The translations under genes were made by a program, and so were the position numbers. This document shows positions 35,040-44,369 of a DNA stretch of 64,000 nucleotides, piece by piece. Numbering within the stretch: the stretch's first letter is position 1; every line of letters begins with the position of its first letter. The stretch comes from Sphingopyxis sp. CCNWLW2 (GTDB lineage: Bacteria > Pseudomonadota > Alphaproteobacteria > Sphingomonadales > Sphingomonadaceae). Under the pieces are notes generated by a model. The model searched no databases and was not told the origin of the DNA. It worked only from the letters and a program-made list of their open reading frames with translations. The DNA lies in assembly GCF_037095755.1 (NCBI RefSeq), contig NZ_JBAWKJ010000002.1, forward strand, positions 372,001 through 436,000, read 5' to 3'.

Positions 35040-36077
35040 TTACTTACCCCCAACCGGAACTTCGGTCATCTTGTCGCCGCGGGTCACGCGCACGACCGGA
35101 CCGGTCGGAACGGACACGGCGCCCCCATTAGACGGCATGAAGCCGCCACCATTCGTCGCAGCCTGCGGCGCCCGCGAGGGGTTCACGCGGCCGCGCACCG
35201 GGATCCAGAAGCGCGACACGTCGCCGCCCGTGGTCACCGTCGAGCGGCTGGCAACCGGACGTGCGGCGGCTTCGGCGAGCATCCGTTTTTCCGCCACGGA
35301 GCCGCCCTTGGCCGGCACATTGATGTCGCCCGACGCGATGGCCGCATCGAGTTCGCCGGCGCTTTCGGCTAGCGGACGCAGTGCGAGCGACAATTTGCCC
35401 ATGTCCTGCGCGACGGCGATCTTCTCGGCAATTTCCGGCGTGGCTTCGAGCGTCACCGAGCCAAAGGTGCGAACCGGGGTCTTCCCGGTTTCATCCTCGG
35501 CGTCATAACGCTGATCGGTCGCCAATATGCGGACATTGCGAACGATCGTCTCGGCCGTGAATATCTGCTTGTCAGGAAAGCTGCTGCCTTCCTCGACAGA
35601 GATCGTCTGAGCCAGCACCACATCGACGCGGTCGCCCGGAAAGACGAAACCGGCGACGCCCTGTTCTTGGCTGACCTTGACGGTAACGGCACGCATGCCC
35701 GGGCCAAGCGCCGCGGCGAGGAAGCCGCGATCGTCGGGATGGACGAGTGCGCCTTGTGTCAGCGGCTGGCCGGCGGTGATCGGATAGCGCACGACGGTGC
35801 CGACCAACGTGTTCACGTCGGTCTTGTCCTTCATGAAATAGGCCTTTTCGACCAATTCCTTGGGCCAGGGCTGGAAGCGAAAGCTGTCCGGACCGACAAT
35901 CGTGCCGACGGGCAGTTGCCGCGTCGCGACAAGGATCATCGGACCGGTAATGTCCGGCGCCGCGGCTGCACGCGCTTGCGGAGTGGCTGCCCCGCGCATC
36001 ATCTGGTTGACCCCGAACGCTGCGCTGATGGCAATCACCAGCGCGCCGACGATCAGCATAATCTTTCGCGTATCCAT
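35040..36077 (-). CDS. cpaB: Flp pilus assembly protein CpaB
   Basis: 345 residues. An N-terminal membrane helix (about 5-24) precedes a SAF domain (about 45-115) and an RcpC/CpaB domain that contains GDRVDVVLAQTI and LATDQRYDAEDE. Periplasmic, thought to support the secretin. ATG 36077 is chosen because hydrophobic sequence follows at once; an upstream in-frame GTG at 36104 closer to GCAGGAGG cannot be excluded. Confidence 0.88.
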   Translation of the reverse strand: MDTRKIMLIVGALVIAISAAFGVNQMMRGAATPQARAAAAPDITGPMILVATRQLPVGTIVGPDSFRFQPWPKELVEKAYFMKDKTDVNTLVGTVVRYPITAGQPLTQGALVHPDDRGFLAAALGPGMRAVTVKVSQEQGVAGFVFPGDRVDVVLAQTISVEEGSSFPDKQIFTAETIVRNVRILATDQRYDAEDETGKTPVRTFGSVTLEATPEIAEKIAVAQDMGKLSLALRPLAESAGELDAAIASGDINVPAKGGSVAEKRMLAEAAARPVASRSTVTTGGDVSRFWIPVRGRVNPSRAPQAATNGGGFMPSNGGAVSVPTGPVVRVTRGDKMTEVPVGGK

Positions 36078-36131
36078 GACGATTTGTCGCCCTCCTGCAC
36101 CCACCAGAGACGGTCGTGCTTTTCCCTCAGG

Positions 36132-36614
36132 TCATCCGATAACCTGAAACTGGTTAAGATATTGTTGGTGAAGCGCCCAAAGGCCCGCAGCGGCGATGGC
36201 AACCCCATAGGGAACCTCGACCGGCTTGTCCGAAGGGCGCAATTTCATATGGATAAGCATCGCAGCCGACAGGATGCCGCCGCCGATGGCCATGACCATG
36301 AGTGTCGGCATGAACAGCGGAAGCGGGATCCAGAGCATCACGGCGCCGATCATTTTTACATCGCCGCCGCCCATCGCGCCGATCGCGAACAGGCCGGCAA
36401 AAACGAGAAAGACCGCGAAGGAGGCCCCGAACTGAAGCGGCATGTCGGGCCAGAGTGCAAAACCGCTCGCGATCCAGAAGGGGATTGCGAGCAGCGCCAT
36501 CGCGGCGTTGAGCTCGTTGGAGATGGTGCGCGACCGGACGTCGCTGATTGCCGCGGCAACCATCAACAGGCCGAGTATGGCCATCAGGCCGAGCGCGATT
36601 GTGCCTTTTTCCAT
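36132..36614 (-). CDS. cpaA: prepilin peptidase CpaA (A24 family)
   Basis: 160 residues, almost all membrane helix. The two aspartate motifs of type IV prepilin peptidases are visible: the first in AAISDVRSRTISN and the second in AMGGGDVKMIGA. It cuts the leader of Flp pilin. It is the first gene of the cpa operon here. No flp pilin gene or TadE/TadF-like pseudopilin gene is found in the window. Confidence 0.92.
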   Translation of the reverse strand: MEKGTIALGLMAILGLLMVAAAISDVRSRTISNELNAAMALLAIPFWIASGFALWPDMPLQFGASFAVFLVFAGLFAIGAMGGGDVKMIGAVMLWIPLPLFMPTLMVMAIGGGILSAAMLIHMKLRPSDKPVEVPYGVAIAAAGLWALHQQYLNQFQVIG

Positions 36615-36710
36615 CGGCTTTCTCCTACGCAACATGGCTTACCAAAGAGTAACCATGTCGCCGGGGACACTGCGGCTTGCATTCCGCGGGCCAACCGATA
36701 TGCGGCGGGC

Positions 36711-37841
36711 ATGACCGACGCGCCGCCTTCCGCCACAGATGTGCTGATTGTCGGCGCCGGGATCGCCGGTGCAAGCCTGGCGGCGGCACTGGCCCCCTGG
36801 CGCCGCGTCCTGCTGGTCGAGGCCGAGGATGCCCCCGGCTATCACGCGACGGGCCGGTCAGCCGCTTTTTGGCACGAAAGCTATGGCGGGGTGGGGGTGC
36901 AGCCCCTGACCCACGCATCGCTGGAGGCGTTGAACAGCCCGCCTCCCGAATTCTCCGATCATGGCTTCCTGTCGCCGCGCGGGGCATTGACGCTGGGCCA
37001 GCGGTCCGAAGCTGCGGCAGTTGATGCCTTCGCCGCCGAGTTCGCGGCCCAAGGCGTCGATGTCGAGCGCATGTCGGGCGCAGCGGTCGCCCGCATGGTT
37101 CCGGGCCTCCGCCCCGAATGGAGCGAAGCCGCCTATGAAGCGGCGTGCCGCGACATCGATGTGGGCGGTCTGCATGCGGCCTATCTTCGCGCAGCGAAGC
37201 GCGCCGGCGCGGCGCTGGTCACGCGCGCGCCGTTGCGGCGGGCGCGCCGTGTCGGCGACGGTTGGGATGTCGAGTTGGGCAGCGGGCGGGTCCGCGCCGC
37301 GCTGATCGTCAACGCCGCCGGGGCATGGGCGGACGAGGTCGCGGCCGCGTGCGGAATTGCGCCGGTCGGCATCCAGCCCTATCGCCGCACGGTGATGCAG
37401 GTCCGGCTGGGCGTTCCGGTTCCCGCCGACCTTCCGCTCGTGATCCACGTCGGCGGCGAATTTTATTTCAAGGGTCAGAGCGAGGGGCGCGTCTGGCTGA
37501 CCCCCCACGACGAGACGCCGACCGCACCGCACGACGCGGCGCCCGAGGAACTCGACGTTGCGCTCGCGATCGACCGGATGCAGTCGGTGGTCGACTGGCC
37601 GGTCGTTGCGGTCGAGCGCAAATGGGCGGGACTGCGCAGCTTTGCGCCCGATCGTATGCCGGTATTTGGCGCCGATCGGCACGAACGCGCCTTCATCTGG
37701 TGCGCGGGGCAGGGAGGCTTTGGCATCCAGACATCGCCGGCGATCGCCGCCTTGCTCGCGGCCGAGCTTGGCGCCCCGCCGCCCGGCGGCGCCATCGGCC
37801 GCGTCGACCCGGCGCCCTTCGCGCCATCGCGCTTCGCCTAG
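36711..37841 (+). CDS. FAD-dependent oxidoreductase of the DAO family
   Basis: 376 residues. FAD motif VLIVGAGIAGASLAAAL is near 11-27 and the adenine-binding segment is LLVEAEDAPGYHATGRSAAFW. The C-terminal part ends the FAD fold with WCAGQGGFGIQTSPA. It resembles D-amino-acid dehydrogenases and glycine oxidase-like proteins that form a ketoacid from an amino acid. ATG 36711 is taken; the frame stays open far upstream across cpaA and cpaB as an antisense shadow. The stop codon TAG shares its last base with the inverted-repeat element that follows. Confidence 0.85.
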   Translation: MTDAPPSATDVLIVGAGIAGASLAAALAPWRRVLLVEAEDAPGYHATGRSAAFWHESYGGVGVQPLTHASLEALNSPPPEFSDHGFLSPRGALTLGQRSEAAAVDAFAAEFAAQGVDVERMSGAAVARMVPGLRPEWSEAAYEAACRDIDVGGLHAAYLRAAKRAGAALVTRAPLRRARRVGDGWDVELGSGRVRAALIVNAAGAWADEVAAACGIAPVGIQPYRRTVMQVRLGVPVPADLPLVIHVGGEFYFKGQSEGRVWLTPHDETPTAPHDAAPEELDVALAIDRMQSVVDWPVVAVERKWAGLRSFAPDRMPVFGADRHERAFIWCAGQGGFGIQTSPAIAALLAAELGAPPPGGAIGRVDPAPFAPSRFA

Positions 37842-38104
37842 GGTCCGCACTCAATTGCAGCGGCGTCGAGGCGCCCAAATGGCGAACAAATCGGGCCGAA
37901 AGACGCGCCGCAAGGGCTGGTTGCCCTTGCAAGCGGCTTTCGGTTCGAGATGGAAGCCATTTGGACGTCCCGAAGGGATTTGATCAAAATGGCCCATTGC
38001 TTCGTCGAGAAGTCTGGAAATATCGACATATTCCTGCGCCTTCTCTCCTCGCACTGAGCCATTTTGCTTCAAACCTCGACGCCGCTGCAATTGAGTGCGG
38101 ACCC
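37841..38104. repeat. 264-bp element with perfect 31-bp terminal inverted repeats (MITE-like)
   Basis: The left arm 37841-37871 (starting GGGTCCGCACTCAATTGCAG) is exactly repeated in reverse at 38074-38104. No target duplication is seen at the edges. The inside holds only short open frames. The longest minus-strand frame of 74 residues (37838-38062) runs through the arm and would stop in flanking DNA. No transposase is present. It lies in the 354-base interval between the oxidoreductase and the YegP-like gene and could also fold as one long RNA hairpin. A non-autonomous mobile element is the best guess; the rest of the interval (38105-38195) shows nothing distinctive. Confidence 0.75.
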
Positions 38105-38195
38105 TGACCATCTGACCGCTTGCGCGGCGAAACGACCCGATTAACATGGTGTTGGCTGTGCCACCCCCGGCATAGCCCGACCTGTGGAGGATGGC

Positions 38196-38372
38196 ATGGC
38201 CCATTATTTCGAGATCAAGAAGAACAAGGCCGGCGAATTTGTCGCCTATTTCAAATATAATAGCGAACCCATCTTCTGGACCGAGGGCTATAGCAGCAAG
38301 GCCTCCGCACAGAATGCCATCGACTCGATCCTGAAGAACGGCCCGGGCGCCGAAGTGCGCGAAACCGAATAA
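38196..38372 (+). CDS. YegP-like DUF1508 protein
   Basis: 58 residues, MAHYFEIKKNKAGEFVAYFKY then SEGYSSKASAQNAIDSI-like segment (actual GYSSKASAQNAIDSILKNG), one DUF1508 beta-beta-alpha unit. Small cytoplasmic protein whose role is not known. GGAGG lies 8 bases before ATG 38196. It stands alone and is convergent with rnhA. Confidence 0.85.
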   Translation: MAHYFEIKKNKAGEFVAYFKYNSEPIFWTEGYSSKASAQNAIDSILKNGPGAEVRETE

Positions 38373-38375
38373 TTC

Positions 38376-38849
38376 TTAGCGCGCGGGTGCCCTGCGCGCC
38401 CGCGCGACTTCGAGGGCTGCGTCACTCGCGAGTTGGTCGGCAAGTTCGTTGTCGCCGTGGCCCGCATGGCCCTTGACCCAGATCCACTCGACCTTGTGCC
38501 GCGCATTTTCCTTGACCAGACGCTGCCACAGATCGGCATTGGCGACCGGTTTTTTCGCCGCAGTTTTCCAGCCGTTCTTTTGCCAGCCGAAAATCCATTT
38601 GGTGATGCCGTCGCGGACATAGACGCTGTCGGTCGACAGCTCGACGTTGCAGCTGCGCTTGAGCGCGGCGAGCGCTTCGATCGCGGCCATCAATTCCATG
38701 CGGTTGTTCGTCGTGTCGGGCTCGCCGCCCGACAGCTTTTTCACAACGTCGCCCCAGCGCAGCACGGCGCCCCAGCCGCCGGGTCCGGGGTTGCCCTTGC
38801 ATGCGCCGTCAGTGGCGACGATCACGGTCTTGCCGGTGTTTTCACTCAT
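38376..38849 (-). CDS. rnhA: ribonuclease HI
   Basis: 157 residues. The catalytic acids are all visible: Asp in [15 protein letters not shown], Glu in [13 protein letters not shown], Asp in STDSVYV, and the final Asp in [12 protein letters not shown], with the active-site His in KGHAGHGDN. It removes RNA from RNA-DNA hybrids. ATG 38849 overlaps the thrB stop by 4 bases (ATGA). The frame extends upstream only as a shadow of thrB. Confidence 0.95.
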   Translation of the reverse strand: MSENTGKTVIVATDGACKGNPGPGGWGAVLRWGDVVKKLSGGEPDTTNNRMELMAAIEALAALKRSCNVELSTDSVYVRDGITKWIFGWQKNGWKTAAKKPVANADLWQRLVKENARHKVEWIWVKGHAGHGDNELADQLASDAALEVARARRAPAR

Positions 38850-39808
38850 CCGACGGCGAACAGGCTGGCGGCGTCGGGGGCGCTGTAGCGCTGCAAGCGG
38901 GCAAGGAACGGCGACGGGTCCTTGCGCGTGACGAGCGCGTCGGCGGGCGTATGCACCCAATCATGCGCGCGCGTCAGCAGGAAGCGCAGCGATGCGCCGC
39001 GCGCCAGCAGCGGCAACGCAGCGACTTCGGCGTCCGACAGCGTGATTTCGCGCGCATAACCGCGCATCAGCGCCTCGGCGCGCGCGGGATCGCATTGCTT
39101 TCCGTCGGCGGAAAAGGCCCAGGATGCGTGCGTGATGACGAGGTCGTAAGCGCGGAAATCGCTCGCGGCGAAATAGAAGTCGATAAGGCCGGTGACCCGG
39201 TCGCCGAGCATCAGCACATTGTCGGGAAAGAGGTCGGCGTGGATGACATGCGCGGGCAGGTCGCTCGGCCAATGGGTGTCGAGATACGCCAGCTCCGCGT
39301 CGACGATCGACTGAAGCCCCGGCAGCACCACATCAAGGTCGCCGGTCGCTTCGGCAACGGCGCGCCAATGCGCGTGACCCATGCTGTTTTCGCGCGCGCC
39401 CGCATAGTCTTCGAGCGCGCGGTGCATAGCGCCGAGCGCGGCGCCCGCGGCTTCGCACTGGGCCGGGGTTGGCTGGGTCAGCGAGATGCCGGGCAGGAAC
39501 TGGATGACGCACGCCGCGCGGCCCGAGATCTGCTGGATCGCGACGCCGCTTCGATCGCGGATCATCGCCGGGACCGGACAGTTCTGGCTGGCGAGATGGT
39601 TCAGCAGGTCGACAAAGAAGGGCAGGTCGCCCTCGCTCACCCGCTTTTCATAGAGCGTCAGGATGAAGCGGCCGCCCGTCGTTTCGAGCAGGAAATTGCT
39701 GTTCTCAACGCCCTCGGCGATCCCTTTGCACGATACGACGGTGCCGATGTCGTATCGGGCGACGAGGGCGGCAAGATCGTCGGGTTCGACGTGCGTATAG
39801 ACCGCCAT
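38846..39808 (-). CDS. thrB: homoserine kinase, ThrB2/APH-fold type
   Basis: 320 residues with an aminoglycoside-phosphotransferase-like kinase fold. It begins [20 protein letters not shown]. The nucleotide part is [22 protein letters not shown], the catalytic loop is [13 protein letters not shown] and the metal motif is GLIDFYFA. It phosphorylates homoserine in threonine synthesis. It overlaps ispH by one base and rnhA by four, a gene order seen in related alphaproteobacteria. Confidence 0.92.
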   Translation of the reverse strand: MAVYTHVEPDDLAALVARYDIGTVVSCKGIAEGVENSNFLLETTGGRFILTLYEKRVSEGDLPFFVDLLNHLASQNCPVPAMIRDRSGVAIQQISGRAACVIQFLPGISLTQPTPAQCEAAGAALGAMHRALEDYAGARENSMGHAHWRAVAEATGDLDVVLPGLQSIVDAELAYLDTHWPSDLPAHVIHADLFPDNVLMLGDRVTGLIDFYFAASDFRAYDLVITHASWAFSADGKQCDPARAEALMRGYAREITLSDAEVAALPLLARGASLRFLLTRAHDWVHTPADALVTRKDPSPFLARLQRYSAPDAASLFAVG

Positions 39809-40788
39809 CAGGCTGCTTCGAGCCCGCGCGGCAGTTTGAACACCATATTCTCTTCGGCGGTAACAACGACATCCTCAACGATGGGACGTACCGCCGCAAC
39901 CGCGTCGATTACCTCACGGACCAATGTTTCCGGGGCGCTGGCGCCCGCTGTGATGCCCAGCGTGCCGATATCCGCCAGCCACGCCGGATCGATATCCGTC
40001 CCGCGCTGGACAAGGTGCGCGGGGGTGCCCAGCCGTTCGGCGACCTCGACCAGACGCAGGCTGTTCGAACTGTTGGGCGCGCCGATCACGATCATGCGAT
40101 CGCATTCGCCCGCGATCGCTTTCACCGCGTCCTGCCGGTTGGAGGTCGCATAGCAGATATCCTCGCCGCGCGGTCCGGTGATCGCCGGAAAGCGGTGCTG
40201 CAGCGCCGCGATAATGTCGCGCGTGTCGTCGACCGACAGGGTGGTCTGGGTCAGGAAGGACAGCATATCGGGATCGGGCGGCGACAGCACCGCGACGTCG
40301 TCGACCGATTCGACCAGCGTCATCGCGCCCTCGGGCAATTGACCCAGCGTACCGATGACCTCGGGATGGCCGGCATGACCGACAAAGACGATATGACGTC
40401 CCGTCTCGTGCGCACGCTCGGCCTGGCGATGCACTTTCGACACCAGCGGGCAGGTCGCGTCGATATAGTCCAGCCCGCGCATTTCGGCTTTCGCCGGCAC
40501 CGCCTTGGGCACGCCGTGCGCGCTGAACACGACGGGCACGCCGTCGGGAACCTGATCGAGCGATTCGACGAAAATAGCGCCCTTCGCCTTCAAGGAGTCG
40601 ACGACATAGCGGTTGTGGACGATTTCATGCCGGACATAAACCGGAGCGCCATATTTCTGCAGCGCCAGTTCGACGATGCGGATCGCGCGGTCGACCCCGG
40701 CGCAGAAGCCGCGCGGTGCCGCGATCAAAACCTTGAGTTCTGCCGCTTCGCTGCCTTCAGCTTGCGTCATCGGATGGAGAGCGTTCAT
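39808..40788 (-). CDS. ispH: 4-hydroxy-3-methylbut-2-enyl diphosphate reductase
   Basis: 326 residues. It reduces HMBPP to IPP and DMAPP, the last step of the MEP isoprenoid pathway, with a 4Fe-4S cluster. The three cluster cysteines are seen in [21 protein letters not shown] and [10 protein letters not shown]. Substrate motifs [17 protein letters not shown] and [11 protein letters not shown] are intact. It begins the ispH-thrB-rnhA transcript. Confidence 0.96.
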   Translation of the reverse strand: MNALHPMTQAEGSEAAELKVLIAAPRGFCAGVDRAIRIVELALQKYGAPVYVRHEIVHNRYVVDSLKAKGAIFVESLDQVPDGVPVVFSAHGVPKAVPAKAEMRGLDYIDATCPLVSKVHRQAERAHETGRHIVFVGHAGHPEVIGTLGQLPEGAMTLVESVDDVAVLSPPDPDMLSFLTQTTLSVDDTRDIIAALQHRFPAITGPRGEDICYATSNRQDAVKAIAGECDRMIVIGAPNSSNSLRLVEVAERLGTPAHLVQRGTDIDPAWLADIGTLGITAGASAPETLVREVIDAVAAVRPIVEDVVVTAEENMVFKLPRGLEAA

Positions 40789-40962
40789 GGTGCGCGCGCT
40801 CTAGCGCAGCAAGGCATCCGGGGTAAAGCCGCTTCGTCCCCCGTCGCATTCTTGTTCTCTTTGTTGCGCCGCGTTCATCGCACCGATAAGAAGCGGCGCG
40901 CATGAAGCGGGATCAACTGTCCCGACGCCTGTCAAAGCGCCTGTTTGGAAAGCCCGTTTATC

Positions 40963-41634
40963 ATGATGTCCATTTCGTTTCCGTCCCGTAAGTTCCTGAC
41001 CGTGCTGTGCGGCACGGCGGCCATGGCGACGGTGGCGGGCTGCGCGAAGGATAATGAAATCGACCTCGCCGGCGGCGTCGGCATCACCTCGACGCGCAGC
41101 GCGTGTCCCGCGGTCGCGGTGCCGCTGCACACCGGCGACATCACGCTGTTCGACCCTGCGACGAGCCGCGATGCGCGCGCCGTCGATGTGGTCGCCGCGA
41201 TCACCAATGTGACGCCGGTATGCAACGATGCCGCGGAAAAGGTCTACCAGCTCGCGAGCTTCGATGTGGTCGCGACGCGCCGCGATGCCGGACCCGCGCG
41301 CACCGTGACCTTGCCCTATTACGCCACCGTGCTGCAGGGCGGCACCGCGGTTGTCGCGAAGCGGCTCGGCAATGTCGCCGTGACCTTTGCCGAGGGGCAG
41401 GTGCGCGGCACCGGCCGTGCGCAGGCTTCGGCCTATGTCGATCGCGCTGCCGCGACGCTGCCCGCCGACATTCAGGAACGCATCACCCGCAAGCGCAAGG
41501 CGGGCGACCAAGACGCCGCGATCGATCCGCTCAGCCAGCCCGAAGTCCGCGCCGCCGTGCAGCGCGCGAGCTTCGAATTGCTCGTCGGCTTCCAGCTGAC
41601 GCAGGAGCAGCTCGAATATAACGTCCGACGATAG
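40963..41634 (+). CDS. conserved lipoprotein of unknown function
   Basis: 223 residues. A signal peptide ends in a lipobox TVAGC (Cys27). The mature part is a beta-rich single domain (SACPAVAVPLHTGDITLFDP, VDVVAAITNVTPVC, TLPYYATVLQGG) with a helical C-terminus. No named family is recognised by me; such proteins are common downstream of ispH in sphingomonads, but this is from memory. The second of two tandem ATG codons (40966) may be the start. A terminator follows. Confidence 0.75.
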   Translation: MMSISFPSRKFLTVLCGTAAMATVAGCAKDNEIDLAGGVGITSTRSACPAVAVPLHTGDITLFDPATSRDARAVDVVAAITNVTPVCNDAAEKVYQLASFDVVATRRDAGPARTVTLPYYATVLQGGTAVVAKRLGNVAVTFAEGQVRGTGRAQASAYVDRAAATLPADIQERITRKRKAGDQDAAIDPLSQPEVRAAVQRASFELLVGFQLTQEQLEYNVRR

Positions 41635-41671
41635 AACCGCGGCGGCGCCCAGGCGCCGTTCGCATCTTCAC

Positions 41672-41704
41672 GCCCCGCGCGCCGATCGGCGACGCGGGGC
41701 TTTT
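41672..41704 (+). terminator. intrinsic terminator after the lipoprotein gene
   Basis: Stem GCCCCGCG/CGCGGGGC (41672-41679 with 41693-41700), extended inside by CGCCGATCGGCG, followed by TTTT. Confidence 0.8.
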
Positions 41705-41767
41705 CGCGCCCGCCCAGCTGTTATAGGGCGCGCGCAAGACTTTCCTGATCGAAGATAGGCCAGCCCC

Positions 41768-43495
41768 GTGACCCTGTTCAGCCGCTTTTCCGACCATATC
41801 GGCGCCGCGCTCGACGCGCTTGCCGCCCGTGATGCCCTGCCGGGCGGCCTCGACCGCAGCGCGATCAGCGTCGAGCCACCGCGCGATCCCGCGCATGGCG
41901 ACGTCGCGACCAACGCCGCGATGGTGCTCGCGAAACCCGCGGGCATGAACCCGCGCGCGCTTGCCGACCTGCTCGTCGCCGAGCTCGGCGCGCTCGATGA
42001 AGTGACCGAAGCGGGCGTTGCCGGCCCCGGCTTCATCAATCTGCGCCTTGCCGATGACAGCTGGCGCGACGAACTCGCTCTGATCTTCAGCGAAGGCGGA
42101 GGCTATGGCCGTTCGACGATGGGGCAGGGGCGGCGCGTCAACGTCGAATATGTCTCGGCGAACCCGACCGGCCCGATGCATGTCGGCCATTGCCGCGGCG
42201 CGGTCGTCGGCGATGCGCTCGCGGCGCTGCTCGAATATGCGGGGCACGAGGTGATCCGCGAATATTATGTCAACGACGCCGGCGCACAGGTCGATGTGCT
42301 CGCGCGCTCGGTGCATATGCGGTATCGCGAAGCGCTCGGCGAGGATATCGGCGCGATCCCCGAGGGGCTGTATCCGGGCGATTATCTGATGCCGATCGCC
42401 GGCAAGCTCGCCGTCGAATATGGCGACCGCTTCGTCGGCGCGCCCGAAAGCGCCTGGCTCGGCCTGTTCCGCGCCGAGGCGGTCAGCGCTATGATGGACA
42501 TGATCCGGGCCGACCTCGCCAAGCTCGGCATCCACCACGATCTTTTCTCGTCCGAAGCCGAGCTGCAAGCCGAGGGCAAGCCCGCCGCCGCCGAGAAATG
42601 GCTGCGGGATCACGACCTTGTCTACGACGGTCAGCTTGAGGCGCCGAAGGGCGAGACCCCCGAGGATTGGGAGCCGGTCGAATTGCCGCTGTTCCGCTCG
42701 ACGCAGTTCGGCGACGATCAGGACCGCCCGATCAAGAAGTCGGACGGCAGCTGGACCTATTTCGGCGCCGACCTCGCCTATCATTTCCAGAAGAGCCAGA
42801 ATGCCGACGAGTTGATCGACATCTGGGGCGCCGACCACGCGGGGACGGTCAAACGGATCAAGGCCGCGGTTGCGGCGCTAACCGGCGGCAAGACGCGTTT
42901 CGACGTCAAACTGGTGCAGATGGTGCGGCTGCTCAAAAATGGCGAGCCGTTCAAGATGTCGAAGCGCGCGGGTAATTTCGTGACGCTCGCCGATGTCGTC
43001 GATGAGGTCGGCAAGGATGCGGTGCGCTTCACGATGCTGACGCGCAAGGCCGACGCACAGATGGATTTCGACTTCGCCAAGGTCGTCGAGGCGTCGCGCG
43101 ACAACCCCGTCTGGTATCTGCAATATGCCAATGCCCGGATTTCGCGGCTGCGCAAAAAGGCCGCCGACGCGGAGATCGTGCTGCCCGCGCCCGCGCCCGC
43201 ACGCCTCAATGCGCATGAGCTGGGGCTGGTGAAGCTGCTGGCACAGTTCCCGCGGACCGTCGAAGCTGCGGCTTCGGCGCGCGAACCGCACCGGATCGCC
43301 TTTTACCTCGCCGACGTCGCCGCAGCGTTCCACGCCTGGTACAATCTGGGTAACGACGACCCGGGCCTTCGCATTGTTCTCGACAATGACCCCGAATTGA
43401 CCGCGACGCGCCTTTATTTGGCCGACGGAATCGGGCAGGTTATCCGCAACGGGCTGTCCCTGATGGGGGTTGATGCGCTCGAGGAGATGAACTGA
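41768..43495 (+). CDS. argS: arginyl-tRNA synthetase
   Basis: 575 residues, class I synthetase. It has the N-terminal Arg-tRNA-synthetase domain (about 5-90), the HIGH-type motif HVGH at 138-141 within ANPTGPMHVGHCRG, the KMSKR loop at 396-400 and a C-terminal DALR anticodon-binding domain (about 455-575). Start is GTG 41768. It overlaps the next gene by one base, the first link of the argS-SPOR-nagZ-scpAB-tatABC run. Confidence 0.97.
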   Translation: MTLFSRFSDHIGAALDALAARDALPGGLDRSAISVEPPRDPAHGDVATNAAMVLAKPAGMNPRALADLLVAELGALDEVTEAGVAGPGFINLRLADDSWRDELALIFSEGGGYGRSTMGQGRRVNVEYVSANPTGPMHVGHCRGAVVGDALAALLEYAGHEVIREYYVNDAGAQVDVLARSVHMRYREALGEDIGAIPEGLYPGDYLMPIAGKLAVEYGDRFVGAPESAWLGLFRAEAVSAMMDMIRADLAKLGIHHDLFSSEAELQAEGKPAAAEKWLRDHDLVYDGQLEAPKGETPEDWEPVELPLFRSTQFGDDQDRPIKKSDGSWTYFGADLAYHFQKSQNADELIDIWGADHAGTVKRIKAAVAALTGGKTRFDVKLVQMVRLLKNGEPFKMSKRAGNFVTLADVVDEVGKDAVRFTMLTRKADAQMDFDFAKVVEASRDNPVWYLQYANARISRLRKKAADAEIVLPAPAPARLNAHELGLVKLLAQFPRTVEAAASAREPHRIAFYLADVAAAFHAWYNLGNDDPGLRIVLDNDPELTATRLYLADGIGQVIRNGLSLMGVDALEEMN

Positions 43496-44262
43496 TGGCG
43501 GGCGACAGGAATGCAGAGCAGGGGGATGCAGGTCTCGGTCTCGAAGACGAGGATCGCCTGCCCTGGCTAGAGGCGGCCGACGGGTTCAAGGAAGACGGCG
43601 AAGTTTCGCCGGCGCGCCTGCTCGTGATGGTGCTTGGTGGGCTGTTGCTGATCGGGGTGGTTCTCGGCGGCCTGTGGTGGGTTCAGAATGGCGGCACGCG
43701 CAGCGACGGCGAACTGATCGCGGCGCAGGAAGGCGAGTATAAGGTCGCGCCGAAGAATGATGGCGCCAAGGCGTTCGAGGGCGAAGGCGATGCCAGTTTC
43801 TCCGCCAGCGAAGGCGCCGAGCCCGCGGGCCGGGTCGACCCGACGCGCATGCCAGAAGAGCCCGCGGTGACGCCCGCAGAACGCGAAGCCGCGGCGAAGA
43901 AAGTCGCGGCCGATAAGGCCGCCGCAACGAAAGCTGCTGCCGCCAAAGCGGCGCCGGCGGACAAGGCCAAGCCCGTGGCTGCTCCGGTGAAAACCGCCGA
44001 CGCTCCCAAGGCCGCGCCGGCATCGGGGGCGGCGATGATCCAGCTCGGCGCGTTCAGCAGTGATGCCGCGGCTGCCAAGGCATGGACGAACCTGTCGAAG
44101 CGCTTTGCCTATCTCGCCGAACTCAACAAATCGGTTTCGCCCGCGAAAGTCGGCGACGGCACCGTGTACCGGCTGCGCGTGTCGGCCGGAACGGCGGCCA
44201 ACGCCGCGAATTTGTGCGGAAAATTGCGCGTTGCCGGTGAAAATTGCGTCGTCGTTCGCTGA
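43495..44262 (+). CDS. SPOR-domain membrane protein
   Basis: 255 residues. A short cytoplasmic head precedes one membrane helix (about 43-65, LLVMVLGGLLLIGVVLGG). A long Ala/Lys/Pro linker with many AAAK-type repeats follows, then a C-terminal SPOR domain (about 178-255, MIQLGAFSSDAAAAKAW) that binds denuded septal peptidoglycan. It is probably a division-site protein like FtsN or DedD. Coupled to argS by overlap and followed by the peptidoglycan enzyme nagZ. Confidence 0.9.
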   Translation: MAGDRNAEQGDAGLGLEDEDRLPWLEAADGFKEDGEVSPARLLVMVLGGLLLIGVVLGGLWWVQNGGTRSDGELIAAQEGEYKVAPKNDGAKAFEGEGDASFSASEGAEPAGRVDPTRMPEEPAVTPAEREAAAKKVAADKAAATKAAAAKAAPADKAKPVAAPVKTADAPKAAPASGAAMIQLGAFSSDAAAAKAWTNLSKRFAYLAELNKSVSPAKVGDGTVYRLRVSAGTAANAANLCGKLRVAGENCVVVR

Positions 44263-44369
44263 TTCGGCCCGCTTGGCCGCAGACTCCGTTGGTGCAATCG
44301 TGCCGCTATGGCATGGTAACAGCTTGGTCATCGCCTGAGGGGGCGGCGATCGATGGAGTTTGATGCACG

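Noticed and set aside
35667..36710. N-terminal extension of the FAD oxidoreductase through cpaA and cpaB antisense
   Set aside because: Conserved FAD domain begins right after ATG 36711; the extension has no domain.
37838..38062. 74-residue minus-strand frame inside the inverted-repeat element
   Set aside because: No family known to me; it runs through the terminal repeat and stops in flanking DNA, so coding is not supported. Kept only as a note in the repeat entry.
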